The notes under the pieces were generated by a model. That model saw only the letters and a list, made by a program, of their open reading frames with translations. It did not search any database and was not told where the DNA came from. A stretch of 64,000 nt of DNA from Massilia violaceinigra (GTDB lineage: Bacteria; Pseudomonadota; Gammaproteobacteria; Burkholderiales; Burkholderiaceae_D): assembly GCF_002752675.1 (NCBI RefSeq), contig NZ_CP024608.1:6820001-6884000 (forward strand), read 5' to 3'. The position numbers were made by a program, and so were the translations under genes. How positions within the stretch are numbered: the first letter of the stretch is position 1; every line of letters begins with the position of its first letter. This document shows positions 62,558 through 64,000 of the stretch, piece by piece.

Positions 62558-62586
62558 AACCGGCGCCGCGTGCGCCGGTTTTTTTT
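62558..62586 (+). terminator. Intrinsic terminator after the DUF3309 gene
   Basis: A perfect 9-bp stem AACCGGCGC/GCGCCGGTT with a 5-nt loop and eight T's begins 11 bp after the stop. Confidence 0.93.
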
Positions 62587-62630
62587 GCCCCACCGCCCCA
62601 CCATATCGCACGATAAGAAAAGGAGCTGCC

Positions 62631-63038
62631 ATGAGCCAGCCTGTTAAGAACGCGCTGCCAAGCGCATCGCGCAACACCACCACCCAATTTTCCCGCGCGC
62701 TGCGCGCCGCCCTGGCCTCGGCCTGTTTGATGGGCATGAGCCTGTCGCACGCCCAGATGGCGCAGACATCGACCGACCGGAATGTGCCGGCCGCCACCGC
62801 GCGCCAGCAAGCGGCCGAGATCGCCCGCGGCGACCCGGCGCGCTGGTCGCGCGAGGATACGACCCCCGACGCGCGCCTGCGCACCCTGCGCAAGGAAATG
62901 GGCGCGGCCCTGCAGGAAGCCAAAGGCGCTTGCCGCGCCCTGCCCGCCGCCGAACGCAGCGCCTGCAACAAGGAAGCGCAAGCGAACTATCAGAAAGATA
63001 TGGCCGGCGCGCGCGCCCAGGCAGCCGCCGGCGGCTGA
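62631..63038 (+). CDS. Secreted protein with one Cys-pair repeat
   Basis: 135 aa. AAAAGGAG ribosome site. A hydrophobic segment near 24-42 ends at SHAQ and looks like a signal peptide with a longer N-region. The C-terminal 45 residues (LQEAKGACRALPAAERSACNKEA) copy the Cys-pair unit found three times in the product of 61101-61649. Function unknown; probably periplasmic. Confidence 0.72.
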   Translation: MSQPVKNALPSASRNTTTQFSRALRAALASACLMGMSLSHAQMAQTSTDRNVPAATARQQAAEIARGDPARWSREDTTPDARLRTLRKEMGAALQEAKGACRALPAAERSACNKEAQANYQKDMAGARAQAAAGG

Positions 63039-63058
63039 GGCCGCCCCCGTCATTGTCC

Positions 63059-64000
63059 TTACGCCGCGACAGCGACCCAGTCGTCCTGCTCCGGCGGCAA
63101 TTCGTGCACCACCACGGCCGTCTCTTCGGCCACCATCGCCAGCCACCCGGCATGCTTGAGCGCGCGCAATGCATCGCGATAGCCCTGCTCCCAGCGCCAC
63201 TCGATCGATCCCTTGGAAAAATTGACGTCTTTCGACGCCATATGCCAGTCGTGGCCCGCGTAGGGAATCCGCACGATGTGCAAGGTGGCGTCGCAGCCCA
63301 GCGCCGCCAGTTCGCGCCGGTCGTCGTCGCTGCGCTCGGCCTCCGGCAAGCGCGCGTACAGCTGGCGCAGCTTGTGCTGCAGCGCGTGGGTCGCGCTGTA
63401 ATCTTCGATATGGCGTTTCGAGCGCGAGGCGTACGTCACATCCTTCTGGCGCGTGCTCACTTCATCCATCGTCACCGGCACCTCCCCTTCGGCGCTCCAC
63501 AAATCGACCATGAAGCAGATCGTATCGCCGCCGGGCAGCTCGCGCAGCACCGATTCGAGCGGGGTATTCGAGTACAGGCCGCCGTCCCAGTACAGTTCCT
63601 CGCCGATGCGCACCGGGGCGAACGCCGGCGGCAGGCTGCCGCTGGCGCGCACATGGTCGGCGCACAGCTGCCCGCTCTCGCTGTCGAAATGCGCCAGTTC
63701 GCCGGTGCGCACATTGACGGCGTTGACGGTCAGGCGCATGCCGCCCTCGGCGTTGAGGTAGTCGAAGTCGACCAGTTCCCTGAGCGTGTCGCGCAGCGGC
63801 AGGGTGTCGTAGAAAGACGCTTCTTCGGGCGCCACCGTCATCCCGTAGGGAAATCCGCTGAACGGGCGCGGCGAGAAAAAGCCCGGCACCCCGCGCATGA
63901 CGGTGTCGAAGGTGTTGAGCCAGATATTCGAGCGCCGCTGGCGGTCGTCGACCCGGGCCATGTCCAGCATATCGGGATGCGACACCCGGTCCCAGAAAGC
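63059..64000 (-). CDS. Patatin-like phospholipase, C-terminal part (DUF3734), cut by window edge
   Basis: The frame enters from the right edge and ends at 63059, giving 313 visible residues. The catalytic Asp motif is present (LYWDGGLYSNTPLE: DGG), with PPAFAPVRIG before it. The serine hydrolase elbow GxSxG lies beyond the window. The C-terminal part (SKRHIEDYSATHALQHKLRQL, FSKGSIEWRWEQGYRDA) is the DUF3734 tail found on one class of patatin proteins. It likely hydrolyses membrane lipid acyl chains. Confidence 0.88.
   Translation of the reverse strand, partial: AFWDRVSHPDMLDMARVDDRQRRSNIWLNTFDTVMRGVPGFFSPRPFSGFPYGMTVAPEEASFYDTLPLRDTLRELVDFDYLNAEGGMRLTVNAVNVRTGELAHFDSESGQLCADHVRASGSLPPAFAPVRIGEELYWDGGLYSNTPLESVLRELPGGDTICFMVDLWSAEGEVPVTMDEVSTRQKDVTYASRSKRHIEDYSATHALQHKLRQLYARLPEAERSDDDRRELAALGCDATLHIVRIPYAGHDWHMASKDVNFSKGSIEWRWEQGYRDALRALKHAGWLAMVAEETAVVVHELPPEQDDWVAVAA

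Noticed and set aside
1..64000. CRISPR array, rRNA, tRNA or prophage
   Set aside because: No regular repeat-spacer pattern, no conserved rRNA/tRNA segments and no phage structural genes were seen.

Overview
The window is about 65% GC and densely packed. Its gene content points to a betaproteobacterium of the Oxalobacteraceae, near Massilia, Duganella or Janthinobacterium (inferred from content, not from a search). The clues are divergent trmJ/suhB, a FFLEELY-type protein, an orphan PHB-type acetoacetyl-CoA reductase, many c-di-GMP proteins, a DUF4214 protein and glycine-zipper/BON/DUF3309 stress proteins. No tRNA, rRNA or CRISPR was seen. Both edges cut genes: a GAF protein on the left and a patatin-like protein on the right.

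Region by region: 1-4160 holds two minus-strand signalling proteins, including a 1228-aa REC-REC-GAF-PAS-GGDEF-EAL-REC hybrid. 4439-7523 is an overlapping trio of lipase-like hydrolase, GMC oxidoreductase and Tat-signal protein. 7628-14018 is mostly housekeeping (trmJ, suhB, rhlE) plus a MarR/MFS pair. 14163-34538 is a nearly gap-free plus-strand block of about 20 kb: an unknown protein, a DUF4214 protein, then glycosyltransferases, methyltransferases, a deacetylase, a sulfotransferase-methyltransferase fusion, SGNH and GSCFA esterase-like proteins and rmlB/rmlA. This is the best candidate for an undescribed system, a surface glycan or glycoprotein assembly and decoration locus.

34596-40350 holds hyi, a lipoprotein, a DksA-type protein, phaB and a universal stress protein. 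phaB and the stress protein diverge from a region with a near-consensus Anr/FNR box. 40567-47651 is a coupled operon for c-di-GMP signalling: degenerate GGDEF with intact EAL and REC, a small protein, HDOD, histidine kinase, REC-HD-GYP and a lone REC. An opposing histidine kinase follows. 49111-54664 contains mtfA, a peroxiredoxin-glutaredoxin fusion, a winged-helix protein, a collagen-like lipoprotein, an OmpA-family protein and a YihY/BrkB protein.

55176-57070 is a decayed zone: a serine hydrolase is followed by a frameshifted IS66 transposase tail, a 114-bp unit bounded by IS66-type inverted repeats and a truncated macro-domain gene. 57071-63038 holds a LolC/E permease, a polysaccharide deacetylase, an AI-2E transporter and a set of small envelope or stress proteins. 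A patatin-like protein runs off the right edge.
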